Positions 43,594 to 53,266 of a stretch of DNA of 64,000 bases are shown one piece after another. Positions within the stretch are counted from its first letter, which is position 1. The number at the start of each line of letters is the position of its first letter. The position numbers and the translations under genes are program-made. This stretch comes from Janthinobacterium sp. 344 (GTDB lineage Bacteria; Pseudomonadota; Gammaproteobacteria; Burkholderiales; Burkholderiaceae_D). The DNA is taken from NCBI RefSeq assembly GCF_900112025.1, contig NZ_FOKL01000008.1:102766-166765 (forward strand). Direction: 5' to 3'. Below the pieces are notes generated by a model. It had not been told where the DNA came from and made no database searches. It was given only the letters and a program-made list of their open reading frames with translations.

Positions 43594-44886
43594 CTATTTT
43601 GCCTCCTGCGCCAGGCCAAAAACACGCAACAGCTGCCCCGCCAGCGCATATTGCCGCATCTGCGCCAGGGTCAAACGGTGCAACTGGTCGATGCGCCGCT
43701 GCTGTATCGTGAAGTAGGTATCGCGCGTCTGGATGATCTGCTGCAGGTTGCGCCGCCCCGCCTCGTACTGGATGGTCCCGCCGCGCACGACGAAGGCCAT
43801 CTTCTTTTCCTGCTCGTCGAGCAGGGCCAGGGTGCGCTGCGCATTGGCGATGCGCGGCAGCATGCTGGCCAGATCGGCGCGCGTGCCCTGCTCCGCGCGC
43901 GCCACGTCCGCATCGGCCGCCTGGGCACGGCTGATGGTTTCGTCGCGCTGCGCCAGGCTGCCGCCACCGAGCGGGAACTCCCAGGAAACGCCCACCGACC
44001 AGCCCCGCTGCTGAATGGTCGACGGCGGCGGCGTGGTCTTGTTATTCAGCAGATGGCTGACATTCAGATCGATTTTAGGGGCCAGGGTGGCTGCCACGCC
44101 GCGCACGCGCAGCTGGGCCGCCGCCGCCCGCTCGCGCGCGGCGCGCAACTGCGCCTGCTGCGTATCGGCGTTCTCCAGCGCTTGCGCGGATAATGGCGCA
44201 AAGGCGAAATCGGCAAACTGCGCCACCGGCTCGAAAGCCAGCGCCTCGAGCTTGATGCGCGCCGCCTGATGGTCCGTCAGCAGGCCATCCTGCACCAGTT
44301 CCGCGTCCAGCTGCGAACTTTGCGCCAGTTCGCGGTCCACTTCCGAGGACTTGCCCAGTTCCGCCTGGCGCGTCACCTGCCGCACCAGCTGCGTCACGTC
44401 GCGCAGGCGCTCCTGCGACTGCTGCAGGCTGCGTTCCAGGCGCTGCATGTCGAAATACGCCTCGGCCAGCTTTTCCGCGCTTTCCGCGCGTGCCCGCTCC
44501 ACGTCGAAGGCGGCGCCCGCCATCTCGCGCTCGGCCGCGTCGATTTCGGCGCGGTCGGCGCCGCCGTTGTACACATTCCAGCGCACGCTCGCCTCCACCT
44601 GGTGCGTGCGACGCTCCACGTCCTGGGTGCCATCGAGGTCGTTGCTGCGCCCCCGCGTCGCCTGCAATCCCGCATTCGGGAACAGCCGCGAACGGGCCTG
44701 CCTGTAGCGCGCCTCGGTGGTGGCCAGCGCCGCCTGCGCGGCGACCACCTGCGGGTCGCGCGGCACGGCGCGCGCCAGCAGGGCCGGCAAGCCGCGCGCG
44801 GACTGCGCCTGGAAGGTGGCTGGCGGCATGGACTGCGCCGCCGCATGCGCACCGGCAAACGCCATGCAGAGTAACAAGGCGCGCAT
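43594..44886 (-). CDS. TolC-family outer-membrane channel of type I secretion system
   Basis: A 430-residue TolC-type protein with signal peptide (MRALLLCMAFAGAHAAA) and two repeats of long coiled-coil helices separated by strand segments (VRWNVYNGGADRAEI and VSWEFPLGGGSLAQRDE, the paired beta regions). It should form the outer-membrane tunnel for the neighbouring HlyD and ABC proteins. Its ATG overlaps the HlyD stop by one base (TGATG), so the three genes are translationally linked. Confidence 0.92.
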   Translation of the reverse strand: MRALLLCMAFAGAHAAAQSMPPATFQAQSARGLPALLARAVPRDPQVVAAQAALATTEARYRQARSRLFPNAGLQATRGRSNDLDGTQDVERRTHQVEASVRWNVYNGGADRAEIDAAEREMAGAAFDVERARAESAEKLAEAYFDMQRLERSLQQSQERLRDVTQLVRQVTRQAELGKSSEVDRELAQSSQLDAELVQDGLLTDHQAARIKLEALAFEPVAQFADFAFAPLSAQALENADTQQAQLRAARERAAAAQLRVRGVAATLAPKIDLNVSHLLNNKTTPPPSTIQQRGWSVGVSWEFPLGGGSLAQRDETISRAQAADADVARAEQGTRADLASMLPRIANAQRTLALLDEQEKKMAFVVRGGTIQYEAGRRNLQQIIQTRDTYFTIQQRRIDQLHRLTLAQMRQYALAGQLLRVFGLAQEAK

Positions 44887-46208
44887 CACCGCTCCTGCAG
44901 GGAAGACTGCAAGCCGCGCAGCACGGGCTTGAACACGTATTGCAGCACCGAGCGGCGCCCCGTCAGGATGCCCACGTCGACGGGCATGCCGGGCGTGATG
45001 GGCAGCACCTTGCCGTGCGCCGTCAGCTGGCTGCGGTCGGTGCTCAGCTGCACCTCGAAATACGGCTCGTTGCGTTCGTCGGGAATCGCGTCCGCCCCCA
45101 CGCGCACCACTTGCGCCTGCAGGCGGCCGTAGGTGGTGGCGTCGTACGCCAGCACGTTGGCCGAGGCGCTCTGCCCCACATGGATGAAGCCGATATCCGA
45201 CGGTTTCACGCGCACGGAGATCAGCACTTCCGAATCGGCGGGCACGATTTCCAGGATAGGTTTGCCCGGCTGCGCCACGCCGCCGACGGTCGCCACCAGC
45301 ACGCGGTTGACGACGCCATCGACGGGCGCCGTGATGTCGCGCCGGCTGACCTGGTCCTGCTGGCCCTTCACCGTGCTGGCCAGCGCGCCCGCCTTGGTTT
45401 CGTATTCGCTGCGCTGGGCGCCCCACTGGCCGCGCATGCGCGCTTCCACTTCGCCCGCCTGCGCCTGCGCCTCGGCCAGGGTGGCCACCAGGCGCGGCAC
45501 GGAGGCGCGCAGGCTGTCGAGTTCCGTGCGCTGCTGCTGCACGCGCTGCTGCGCATTCAGGTAGTCGCCGCGCGAACCGGCGCCCTCCTTGAACAACCGT
45601 TCTTCGATCGACAGGCTTTCCAGCGCGATTTTCAAGCCCGCGTCCAGCTGGGCGATGCGGCTGTGCGCCTCGGCCAGCTCGCCGCGCCGGCGCGTCACGC
45701 CTTCGCGCGCGGCCGCCGTGGCGGACGCGAATTCGCGCTGGCCGTCGCGCCACAGCTGCATCTCCTTGGCGATCAGCTCCGGCGCGTCTTTCTGCCACTC
45801 GGGCGCGAACTGCGGCGTGGCGCCCGCCAGCAGCGCGTCGAGGCGCGCCCTGCCCGCCAGCGCGGCCAGGCGGTTCTGCACGCTGGCGCCCAGGTTGGCG
45901 TCGTACTGGGCCGTGTCCAGGCGCAGCAGCAAGTCGCCGCGGCGCACCTGCTGGCCCGGCTTCACCAGCATCTCGCGCACGATGCCGCCTTCCAGGCTTT
46001 GCACTTCCTGCAGGTGCGACGGCGGCGTGATGGCGCCACGGCCATTCACGGACACGTCGAGCTGGGCGAACATGGCCCAGGCCAGCACCAGCACCAGCAG
46101 CACGGACATCAAGGCCAGCATGCGGATGACGATACGCTGCGGCTCCCTTTCCGGATCGGGGTGGGCCGCCGGCAGAGGGCGGGCGTTCGGGGCATTCAGG
46201 GCGCTCAT
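44886..46208 (-). CDS. HlyD-family type I secretion membrane fusion protein
   Basis: A 440-residue periplasmic adaptor with one N-terminal membrane helix (about 29-50), the biotinyl-lipoyl segment GGIVREMLVKPGQQVRRGDLL, a long coiled-coil hairpin (about 120-280) and a C-terminal half ending in the HlyD signature region PGMPVDVGILTGRRSVLQYVFKPV. It bridges the ABC transporter to TolC. Its start overlaps the ABC stop by four bases (ATGA). Confidence 0.93.
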   Translation of the reverse strand: MSALNAPNARPLPAAHPDPEREPQRIVIRMLALMSVLLVLVLAWAMFAQLDVSVNGRGAITPPSHLQEVQSLEGGIVREMLVKPGQQVRRGDLLLRLDTAQYDANLGASVQNRLAALAGRARLDALLAGATPQFAPEWQKDAPELIAKEMQLWRDGQREFASATAAAREGVTRRRGELAEAHSRIAQLDAGLKIALESLSIEERLFKEGAGSRGDYLNAQQRVQQQRTELDSLRASVPRLVATLAEAQAQAGEVEARMRGQWGAQRSEYETKAGALASTVKGQQDQVSRRDITAPVDGVVNRVLVATVGGVAQPGKPILEIVPADSEVLISVRVKPSDIGFIHVGQSASANVLAYDATTYGRLQAQVVRVGADAIPDERNEPYFEVQLSTDRSQLTAHGKVLPITPGMPVDVGILTGRRSVLQYVFKPVLRGLQSSLQER

Positions 46209-48379
46209 GCCGCCGCTCCCTGTTCCACCGCTGGCTTGGCCGCCTGGCCATTGAGCACGCGCATGACCTCATCGCGCGGGCCGTCGGCGACGATGCGCCC
46301 CTTGTCGAAGACGATCAACCGGTCCACCAGCGCCAGCATGGCCATGCGGTGGGTGACCAGCACGATGGTCGTGTCCTGCAAGGTGCGCAGGCGGGCGATC
46401 AGGCGCTGCTCGGTGGCCGGGTCGAACATGCTGCTCGGCTCATCGAGCAGCAGCATCGGCGGTTTCATGAGCAAGGCGCGGGCCATGGCCACGGCTTGCC
46501 GCTGGCCGCCGGACAGGCGCTCGCCCCGCTCGCCCACTTCCGTCGCCACGCCGTTGGGCAGCTGGGTGATGATGTCATCGAGGCAGGCCAGGCGGATGGC
46601 GTCGAGCAGGCTCTCGTCGTCGGGCTGGCTGCGTCCCAGTTCGATGTTTTCGCGCAGGCTGCCATGGAACAGGGTCACGTCCTGCGGCACGTAGCCGATC
46701 TGGCGGCGCAGGCTCAAGGGGTCGAGCTGGGTGCTGGCCAGGTCGTCGAACAGCACGCTGCCGGCCTGCGGGCCGTACTGGTTCAGCAGCAGGCGCAGCA
46801 AGGTGCTCTTGCCGGAACCGAGCTTGCCGATCACGCCCACCCGCTCGCCGGGACGGATGTGCAGGTTGAGCTTGTCGAGCAGCGGCGGCGAATTCGGGTA
46901 GGCGAAGCCCACGTCGCGGAACTCGATGCGCCCCGTCAGCGGCGGCGCCTGCAGGCTGGCCGCATCGTCGTCGGTGGGCGCTTCCATGATTTTATTGAGC
47001 GCGTGGTAGGACAATTTGGTCTGCTCCCAGCGCATGACCAGGCCCGCGATCTGGCTCACGGGCGCCAGCGCGCGGCCCGTCAGCATGCTGACGGCGATGA
47101 TCTGGCCCAGGGTCAGCAGGTGTTCGCCCATCAGCAAGGCGCCCGTGGCCACCACGGCCACGCCGGACAGCGCCAGCACGGCCGTGTTGATGTAATTGAC
47201 CCGGCTGACGATTTCGCGCGTCTCGACGCTGTTGGCGGCGATGGCCACCGTCAGGCTTTCCCATTTGCGCCGGCTCCACGCTTCCGCGCCCAGCGCCTTG
47301 ATGGTGTCGAGGCCATTCATGGTTTCAAACAGGTGCGCCGTGCGCTGGGCGCTTTCCTGCATCGAGGCGGCCACGTGGCGCGCCAGCGCCGCGCGCGAGG
47401 CGAACGCCACCAGCAGCAGGATGGGGATGGCGGCCAGCGGCACCAGCACCAGCCAGCCGCCCACCAGGGCGATCACCAGCAGGAACAGCAGCAAAAAGGG
47501 CAAGTCGCCCAGGGTGGTCAGCGTGGTGGAGGCGAAGAATTCGCGCACGGATTCGAAATCGCGCACGGTATTGGCCAAGGTGCCCCCGGAAGCGGGCCGG
47601 CTGGCCGCGCGCAGGCGCAGGCACTGGGCGAAGATGTTCGACGACAGCGCCACGTCCATGCGGCGCGACGCCGTTTCCACCAGTTCGCCGCGCAGCAGGC
47701 GCATGGCCAGCTCGAAGCCCGTCAGCACCACCACGGCGATCGTCAGCACCCACAGGCTGGACGTGGCATTGTTCGGGATCACGCGGTCATACACGGCCAT
47801 CGCATAGAACGGCACCAGCGCGCCGATGATGTTCAGCACCAGGGTGCCCAGCAAGGCCCAGCGGAAGATCCAGCGGTTGCGGTTGAAGACGTCCCAGAAC
47901 CAGCGCCCCGCCACCGGCATGCTGTAGAGCAAGCTGCGCTGGTCGAAGAACATGACGGGACGCACGGCCACCCAGCGCCCGGCGGGCACTTCCTGCGCCA
48001 GCGCGGCCGCGTCGCGCCAGGAACTGCCGGCGATGCCGGGCACGTGGCACTCGTACTGATCGTTGGCGATGGCCAGCACCACCAGCGCCTGGCCGGCGCC
48101 GTTGATCAGCAAGGCGGGCATTTCCGTGGCGCGGCGCGGCTTGTCGGCCGGCAGCACGGTGCCGGCCAGGGTGGCGTGCGCCAGCGCCTGGTCGAGGAAA
48201 TCGGCGGCGGCCGGGTCGGCTTGCGCCGCCACGCTGGCGTGCAGGCGCTCGGCCTGCACGGCCACGCCAAAAAAGCGCGCCAGGAAGACGATGGCGTCGG
48301 CGATGGTGGCGGCATTGGCGGCCGAGGGCGCGGCCGATGCGCTGGCGGGGCCGTGGGCGGCGGCGGAAGGTGGCGTCAT
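46205..48379 (-). CDS. type I secretion ABC transporter, LapB-like
   Basis: A 724-residue ABC exporter. The N-terminal 130 residues resemble the degenerate C39-like domain of LapB/HlyB transporters and lack a catalytic Cys. Then come six membrane helices, and an ATPase domain with Walker A GKLGSGKST, signature LSGGQRQA and Walker B MLLLDEPSSMFD. Such exporters secrete large repeat adhesins; the SdrD-repeat protein encoded just upstream is the natural substrate candidate. ATG 48379 is chosen over 48418. Confidence 0.93.
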   Translation of the reverse strand: MTPPSAAAHGPASASAAPSAANAATIADAIVFLARFFGVAVQAERLHASVAAQADPAAADFLDQALAHATLAGTVLPADKPRRATEMPALLINGAGQALVVLAIANDQYECHVPGIAGSSWRDAAALAQEVPAGRWVAVRPVMFFDQRSLLYSMPVAGRWFWDVFNRNRWIFRWALLGTLVLNIIGALVPFYAMAVYDRVIPNNATSSLWVLTIAVVVLTGFELAMRLLRGELVETASRRMDVALSSNIFAQCLRLRAASRPASGGTLANTVRDFESVREFFASTTLTTLGDLPFLLLFLLVIALVGGWLVLVPLAAIPILLLVAFASRAALARHVAASMQESAQRTAHLFETMNGLDTIKALGAEAWSRRKWESLTVAIAANSVETREIVSRVNYINTAVLALSGVAVVATGALLMGEHLLTLGQIIAVSMLTGRALAPVSQIAGLVMRWEQTKLSYHALNKIMEAPTDDDAASLQAPPLTGRIEFRDVGFAYPNSPPLLDKLNLHIRPGERVGVIGKLGSGKSTLLRLLLNQYGPQAGSVLFDDLASTQLDPLSLRRQIGYVPQDVTLFHGSLRENIELGRSQPDDESLLDAIRLACLDDIITQLPNGVATEVGERGERLSGGQRQAVAMARALLMKPPMLLLDEPSSMFDPATEQRLIARLRTLQDTTIVLVTHRMAMLALVDRLIVFDKGRIVADGPRDEVMRVLNGQAAKPAVEQGAAA

Positions 48380-48509
48380 GATGAGCTCAATCCAGTCTGT
48401 GGCAGTGGCGAGTGGCAAAACAGCGCAACACCAGCGTCACGGTCGCGCTGCGATGATTTGCAGAAACATTGTGCCATAGTAATAACGACTGTCTGAAAAT
48501 GTGTTGTTA

Positions 48510-48549
48510 AAAAGAAAAACTGCAGTGCGTCGTGACGGACGCACCGCAG
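48510..48549 (-). terminator. rho-independent terminator after PEP-CTERM gene
   Basis: On the minus strand a 12-bp stem (48538-48549 with 48520-48531, one G-T pair, 6-nt loop) is followed by a T-rich run covering 48510-48519. It separates the PEP-CTERM gene from the secretion operon, which must therefore have its own promoter in 48380-48510. Confidence 0.85.
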
Positions 48550-48593
48550 CAAGAGTCACTACAAAGGGGAAACTGCCAACTTCAGCCGGGCAA

Positions 48594-49262
48594 TTACGCC
48601 TGGCCCGCCTTGCGGCGGCGCGCCATGAAGCCCAGCAAGCCCAGGCCGGCGACCAGCATGGCCCAGGTTTGCGCTTCCGGTACCGGCGACACGCTGAGCA
48701 GGGTCTGCGAAGCGGGGTTTACGCTGGTCAGGCTGGTGTAGTTGTACAGGTTCTGGATGGCGCCATTGCCCGTGGCCACGCCCAGCATGGTGTTCGCTTC
48801 AGCGACGACGGCATTGCTCAGGTTTTTGAAGCGCAGGTCGCCCGTCAGCAGGTTGGTGTTGTCATTGTTCAATTCCCACAGGGCCAGCTGGAAAGCGGCC
48901 GCGCCGTTGGCATTGCTCGACGCATTCGCCACCGATGAACTGTAATAACCTTCATACAGGCGCTTGATGGAATCGCTGGCGGCGAACGTACCGCTGCTGT
49001 AGCTGTTCGCGCCGCTGTTCAGGGCCACGTGCGGATCCAGGCAAAACGCCAGGAAGGTGTTGCTGTCGTAGCTGACTTGCCAGACGGAAGGTGTGATGGC
49101 GTTGCCGCTGCCGAAAGCGCCACCGGTGGCCGTGAACAGGGGCACGCCATAGAAGTCGTCGACGGTCAGTTTGGAGCCGGCTGCCAGGGCGCTGCCGCTG
49201 GCCAGGGCAAAGGCGGCCGCCGCCAGGGTGCCGCGGACGATCATGTGCATGGATTTTTTCAT
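48594..49262 (-). CDS. PEP-CTERM sorting-domain protein
   Basis: A 222-residue exported protein with signal peptide (residues 1-27, ending ALA) and a C-terminal PEP-CTERM sorting signal: VPEAQTWAMLVAGLGLLGF followed by MARRRKAGQA. The motif reads PEA rather than PEP. The mature part is Ser/Asn/Ala-rich with no known domain. PEP-CTERM proteins are handled by exosortase and tied to extracellular polysaccharide; no exosortase is in this window. It lies between the adhesin-like gene and its secretion system. Confidence 0.9.
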   Translation of the reverse strand: MKKSMHMIVRGTLAAAAFALASGSALAAGSKLTVDDFYGVPLFTATGGAFGSGNAITPSVWQVSYDSNTFLAFCLDPHVALNSGANSYSSGTFAASDSIKRLYEGYYSSSVANASSNANGAAAFQLALWELNNDNTNLLTGDLRFKNLSNAVVAEANTMLGVATGNGAIQNLYNYTSLTSVNPASQTLLSVSPVPEAQTWAMLVAGLGLLGFMARRRKAGQA

Positions 49263-49299
49263 TGTGGTTTCCCTAAATATTTATGGTGAGTATCGAGAA

Positions 49300-49329
49300 G
49301 TGCCGGCGCCCTGTGTCAGGGGCCGGCAC
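49300..49329 (-). terminator. hairpin after SdrD-repeat gene
   Basis: GTGCCGGC at 49300-49307 and its complement GCCGGCAC at 49322-49329 form a strong stem extended by CCCT/AGGG with a one-base bulge on each side. The T-run on the minus strand is poor (TTCTC), so this may be a weak terminator or attenuator between the adhesin-like and PEP-CTERM genes. Confidence 0.45.
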
Positions 49330-49364
49330 CGGTGCCAGGCGTGGTTACGGCCTGGTACTGGACA

Positions 49365-52300
49365 TCAGGCAGCCATTTCCTGGGGCTGGGTCGTTGCGTG
49401 GGCCATGGCACGGCGCAGCACTTCGGCCATGTCGCACTGGGCCTGGGCTTCCGCGGCGGGGGTGGCGGCGGCCGGCGCGGCGGCGACGGTGCTCACCGTG
49501 CCATCCTGGCCCAGCACCACGTCGAGCGTGCTGTCGTCGCGCAGCAAATCGGCCATGCTGGGCAGGTGCACGCCGGCGGCGGCCGCGTCCTTGGCATCGA
49601 CGTTGAAATACACGTCCGTCATGTCGACCGTCTTGCCGTCGGCCAGGGTGGCGCTGCTGCGCTCCAGGTGCAGATTGCTGTTGGCGTCGAGGAAAGGCAG
49701 TTCCGTGTAGCTCACCGTCAGGCTGGCCACGCCGGCGTCGTGCAGGGACATCAGTTCGCCATCGTCCGTCACGCCATTGCTGTTGGCGTCGCGCCAGATG
49801 CGCAGTTCGGCGAAATGGTCATCCTTCGCGTCGACCACGCCGTCGCCGTTCGAGTCATAGCTGGACAGCTTGGCAAAGCCCGTGCCCTTTTCGTTGCCGC
49901 CGAACAGTTCCGAGATATTGTCAATCTTGCCATTGCCATTGCTGTCGATGGCCAGCAAGCCGTCCTGGGCCGAGACCCAGCCCGTCTGGATGGCGCTGCC
50001 CGTGCCCAGCAGGTCGAAGCTGCCGTGGAAGTCGGCGCGGGCGATCGTGTGCACGCCGTCACCGTTGAGGTCGATGACGATCGGCGTGATGGCCGCGTCC
50101 CAGCTCATGTCGTTCTGGCCCGACGCCAGTTTCAATATGTCCGTGTAGACCACGTTGGCCGTCGTGCCATTGCTGTTGACATCCGAATCGATATTGTCGT
50201 TCGTGCCCACGTTCTTCGCGCCCCAGCGCCACGTATCCATGGCGTAGCCCGCGTGGTACACGCCCGACTTGTCGAATTTCAGGGAATAGCTGCCCGGATC
50301 GAGGTTGCTGAACAGATAATTGCCGTTGGCGTTCGTGTAGGTGGTGGCCAGCAGCACGCCGCTGCCCGAGTACAGCTGCACCTTGATGTTGGCGATGCCC
50401 GCCTCGTTGTAGTCCTGCACGCCGTCATGGTCGGCGTCGCGCCAGACCTTGTCGCCCAGGCTGGCCTTGCGGTAGATGCCCGCATCCCAGCTCATGTCGT
50501 TCTGGCCGGCGGCCAGGTTGATCAGCGCCGAGCGCCCCGTGCTGACATCGACGTCGGAATCGGCCGTATCGCTGCCGACGTTGGCCTTGGTGTAATAAAA
50601 GCCCGATGGACGGATGACTTCCACCTTGTAGCTGCCGGCCGCCAGTTCGCTGAACAGGTAATTGCCGCTGGCATTCGTCGTCGTCGTGGCGATGACCACG
50701 TTGCTGGCGTTGAGCAGGTTGACCTTCACGCCCGCCACGCCCAGCTCGCCCGCATCCTGCACGCCGTTGTAGTTATTGTCTTCCCACACGCGGTCGCCGA
50801 TGGAGGCCGTGTTGAGCTTGACCAGGCCCGCATCCCAGTCCAGCTGCACGTCGCCCGATTTCAGCACCGCCATGGCGGTGGTGAGGCCGGTGGCCGGATT
50901 GACGTCCGAATCGGTGGCATAGCCGCCGATATCGGCCTTGGTGAAGCCATAGCCTGCCGGTGGCACGAAGCCCAGGTAATAGTTGCCCGGCACCAGGTTG
51001 CTGAACAGATAGTTGCCGTTGGCATCCGTGGTGGCGCTGGCCACGACGGCGCCGTTGCCGTTGTACAGGTTGACCTTCACGCCGCCGACGCCCGTTTCGC
51101 CCGCATCCTGCGTGCCGTTGCCATTCGCATCGAACCAGACGCGGTCGCCGATGGACGCCGTCTTGTACAGGCCCGCATCGAGATCCTTGTAGTTCTGGCC
51201 GGCAACGACTGTCACCTGGCCGCTGTTGCCAGCCGCGTTGATGTCGCTGTCGAGCGCATCGTTGCCGCCCGCATCCTTGACGGTGGTCAAGTAGCCGGCG
51301 GGAGCGACGACGGCGATCGAATACGTGCCGGGATCGACATTGAAATTGTAATAGCCGCTGGCGTCCGTCACGGTCGAGCCGATCACGCCGCCGGCCGCGT
51401 TTTTCAGCTGCACGGTGACGCCGCCGATGCCGGACTCGCCCGCATCCTGGACGCCGTTCGCGTTCGTGTCATGCCACACGCGGTCGCCCAGGGTGGCCGG
51501 CAAGGCCACGATGCCCGCGTCCACGCTGTGGTTGCTGTCGCCCGAGGCCAGCAGCACTTGCGCCGTGCGGCCATCGGCATTCGCGTCCGAATCGCGCAAG
51601 TCGTCGCCGCCCTGGTCCTGGCCCGTGAAGACATAGCCCGCCGGCAAGGTGGTCTTGTCGAACTGCACGCTGTAGGCGCCCGGTTTCAAATTCGTGAACA
51701 GGTAGTTGCCGTTCGCGTCCGTCACCAACGGGCTGCCCACGGCGTTGCCCGACGCGTCGAGCAAGGTCACTTTCACGCCAGCGGCACCTGCTTCGCCCGC
51801 ATCCTGCACGCCGTTCTTGTTGGTATCGAACCAGACGCGGTCGCCCAGTTCGGCCGTGCGGTACAGGCCCGCGTCCAGGGTCAGGTTGGTTTCGCCCGGC
51901 GCCAGGGTCACGGGCGCCATCTTGCCGCTGGCATCGATATTGCTGTCCTTGGCCGCATCGCCGCCCTGGCTGGCTGCCGTCGGCACATAGCCGGCCGGCG
52001 CCACCACCGTCACCGAATAGGTGCCGGGATTGACGTCGAAGTGATAGCCGCCGCTGGCGTCCGTGGTGGTGGTGGCGACCACGTTGCCGGCCGTATCCTT
52101 GAGTTGCACGACCACGTTGGCGATGCCCGCCTCGCCCGCATCCTGCACGCCGTTGGCGTTCTTGTCTTCCCAGACGAAGTCGCCCAGGTGCGCCATCGGC
52201 ACCTTGAAGGTCAGGTAATGCGGCACCAGGCTCAGGTCCTGCGCATTGCAGCCAGCCGTGCCGCCGTCATCGCGCACCTTGAAACCGAGGTCGAAGTCGC

Positions 52301-52874
52301 CCGCCACGGTCTGGCTGGGCACGAAGACCAGGTGGCCCGCGCGGATGTCGTCGATGGAGATTTCCGTGCCCACCGCCACGGCCACGCCGTTGAGCAAGAC
52401 CTGGCCCGCCGTGGTGGTATTGGTGATGACGATGGATTTGAAGCCGTCATGTTCGACGTCGTCGTGGAAGCCGAAATCGCCTTCGCTCAGCACCACGTTG
52501 TTGCCGTTAAGCAAGGTAAACGTCTTGTCGGCCGCGTCGGGCGCGTCATTGACGGGATCGATGATGACTTGCAGGCTCAACTGGACGATATCGCCATTGC
52601 CCTTGTCGATCGTCACCTGGATGGTGGAGAAACTGCCGTTGTAGTTGGCGGCCCAGTCGCCGGGGCGCACATACACGGTGTCGCTGTCGAGCAGGCCGAA
52701 CAGCGGGGTATTCGTGTTCGATTCCGTATCGTCAGGCAGCAGTACGTTGAAAGTCTTGATGTTCAGTTCGCCCTGCGCCGTGTAGCCCGCCTGGATCAGC
52801 AGGTCGCGGATGTCGAAATTCTTGCTGGTATCTTCACAGACGTGGACCGTGGTCGACAAATTAAAGGTAGTCAT
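49365..52874 (-). CDS. large SdrD B-like repeat protein, probable type I secretion substrate
   Basis: A 1169-residue protein. Residues 1-220 contain cadherin-like beta modules (IIDPVNDAPDAADKTF). Then come six SdrD B-like (Cna-B-related) repeats of about 110 residues, each opening with a variant of LGDRVWFDTNKNGVQDAGE. From about residue 955 there is a calcium-binding region with EF-hand-like loops (DLNGDGVHT, DSNGNGKIDNISELFG, DSNGDGVVDAKDD, DANSNGVTDDGEL). The tail is Ala/Glu/Gln-rich. There is no N-terminal signal peptide, consistent with type I export by the nearby genes. Start has AGGAGG. Probable surface or matrix adhesin. Confidence 0.9.
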   Translation of the reverse strand: MTTFNLSTTVHVCEDTSKNFDIRDLLIQAGYTAQGELNIKTFNVLLPDDTESNTNTPLFGLLDSDTVYVRPGDWAANYNGSFSTIQVTIDKGNGDIVQLSLQVIIDPVNDAPDAADKTFTLLNGNNVVLSEGDFGFHDDVEHDGFKSIVITNTTTAGQVLLNGVAVAVGTEISIDDIRAGHLVFVPSQTVAGDFDLGFKVRDDGGTAGCNAQDLSLVPHYLTFKVPMAHLGDFVWEDKNANGVQDAGEAGIANVVVQLKDTAGNVVATTTTDASGGYHFDVNPGTYSVTVVAPAGYVPTAASQGGDAAKDSNIDASGKMAPVTLAPGETNLTLDAGLYRTAELGDRVWFDTNKNGVQDAGEAGAAGVKVTLLDASGNAVGSPLVTDANGNYLFTNLKPGAYSVQFDKTTLPAGYVFTGQDQGGDDLRDSDANADGRTAQVLLASGDSNHSVDAGIVALPATLGDRVWHDTNANGVQDAGESGIGGVTVQLKNAAGGVIGSTVTDASGYYNFNVDPGTYSIAVVAPAGYLTTVKDAGGNDALDSDINAAGNSGQVTVVAGQNYKDLDAGLYKTASIGDRVWFDANGNGTQDAGETGVGGVKVNLYNGNGAVVASATTDANGNYLFSNLVPGNYYLGFVPPAGYGFTKADIGGYATDSDVNPATGLTTAMAVLKSGDVQLDWDAGLVKLNTASIGDRVWEDNNYNGVQDAGELGVAGVKVNLLNASNVVIATTTTNASGNYLFSELAAGSYKVEVIRPSGFYYTKANVGSDTADSDVDVSTGRSALINLAAGQNDMSWDAGIYRKASLGDKVWRDADHDGVQDYNEAGIANIKVQLYSGSGVLLATTYTNANGNYLFSNLDPGSYSLKFDKSGVYHAGYAMDTWRWGAKNVGTNDNIDSDVNSNGTTANVVYTDILKLASGQNDMSWDAAITPIVIDLNGDGVHTIARADFHGSFDLLGTGSAIQTGWVSAQDGLLAIDSNGNGKIDNISELFGGNEKGTGFAKLSSYDSNGDGVVDAKDDHFAELRIWRDANSNGVTDDGELMSLHDAGVASLTVSYTELPFLDANSNLHLERSSATLADGKTVDMTDVYFNVDAKDAAAAGVHLPSMADLLRDDSTLDVVLGQDGTVSTVAAAPAAATPAAEAQAQCDMAEVLRRAMAHATTQPQEMAA

Positions 52875-52972
52875 GCGGCCTCCTGACGGTGCGCAACAGC
52901 GGCGGCAGGAGTGGGAACGGTCGGGGCCAGGGCGTAGTCAGCCAGGCCGGGCAAAGCGGCGAATGTATACAT
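52871..52972 (-). CDS. small ORF coupled to SdrD-repeat gene
   Basis: A possible 33-residue peptide (MYTFAALPGLADYALA then Pro/Thr/Ala-rich). Its stop overlaps the adhesin start codon in an ATGA arrangement and a GGAAG lies before its ATG. This is the pattern of a translationally coupled leader ORF, but the length is too short to be sure it is real. Confidence 0.35.
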   Translation of the reverse strand: MYTFAALPGLADYALAPTVPTPAAAVAHRQEAA

Positions 52973-53266
52973 AGATGGGCTTCCAAGAAGAGACTTGTTA
53001 AAAAATGAAGCCGGCAGCATCTTGTATACAGTTTCTAGGGACACAGGAGCCAGACGACGCAACCATACAGCACGGTATGATTGTCTTTCTGATATTTAAG
53101 TTAGCGCAATTATATCGTCTATATTTTCAAAAGCAAATTATTTTCCGTCAATACTGATGAATTTTTTATATTATTGATGCATTCATGGCATTTCACGGCA
53201 CTCGCCTGCCCGCTGAAATTGCATGCCGCCTTCTCTGACATGCCCACAATCGCCTACAATCTCGGG
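52973..53266. other. AT-rich divergent intergenic region
   Basis: Between the SdrD-repeat gene (leftward) and the recJ-linked gene (rightward). The stretch 53085-53190 is strongly AT-rich with several TATA-like boxes (for example TTATATCGTCTATATT near 53109), unlike the GC-rich flanks, so promoters for one or both genes should be here. I cannot choose a specific -35/-10 pair. Confidence 0.5.

Noticed and set aside
49300..52874. SdrD-type repeat region considered as a tandem DNA repeat or CRISPR-like array
   Set aside because: Repeat units are about 330 bp, diverged and in frame; they are protein-domain repeats. No CRISPR array was seen anywhere in the window.
49332..52886. A 1184-codon open frame on the plus strand opposite the SdrD-repeat gene
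   Set aside because: It is an antisense shadow of a GC-rich repetitive gene; the minus-strand product has clear domains, while this one is a His/Val/Arg-rich string with none.
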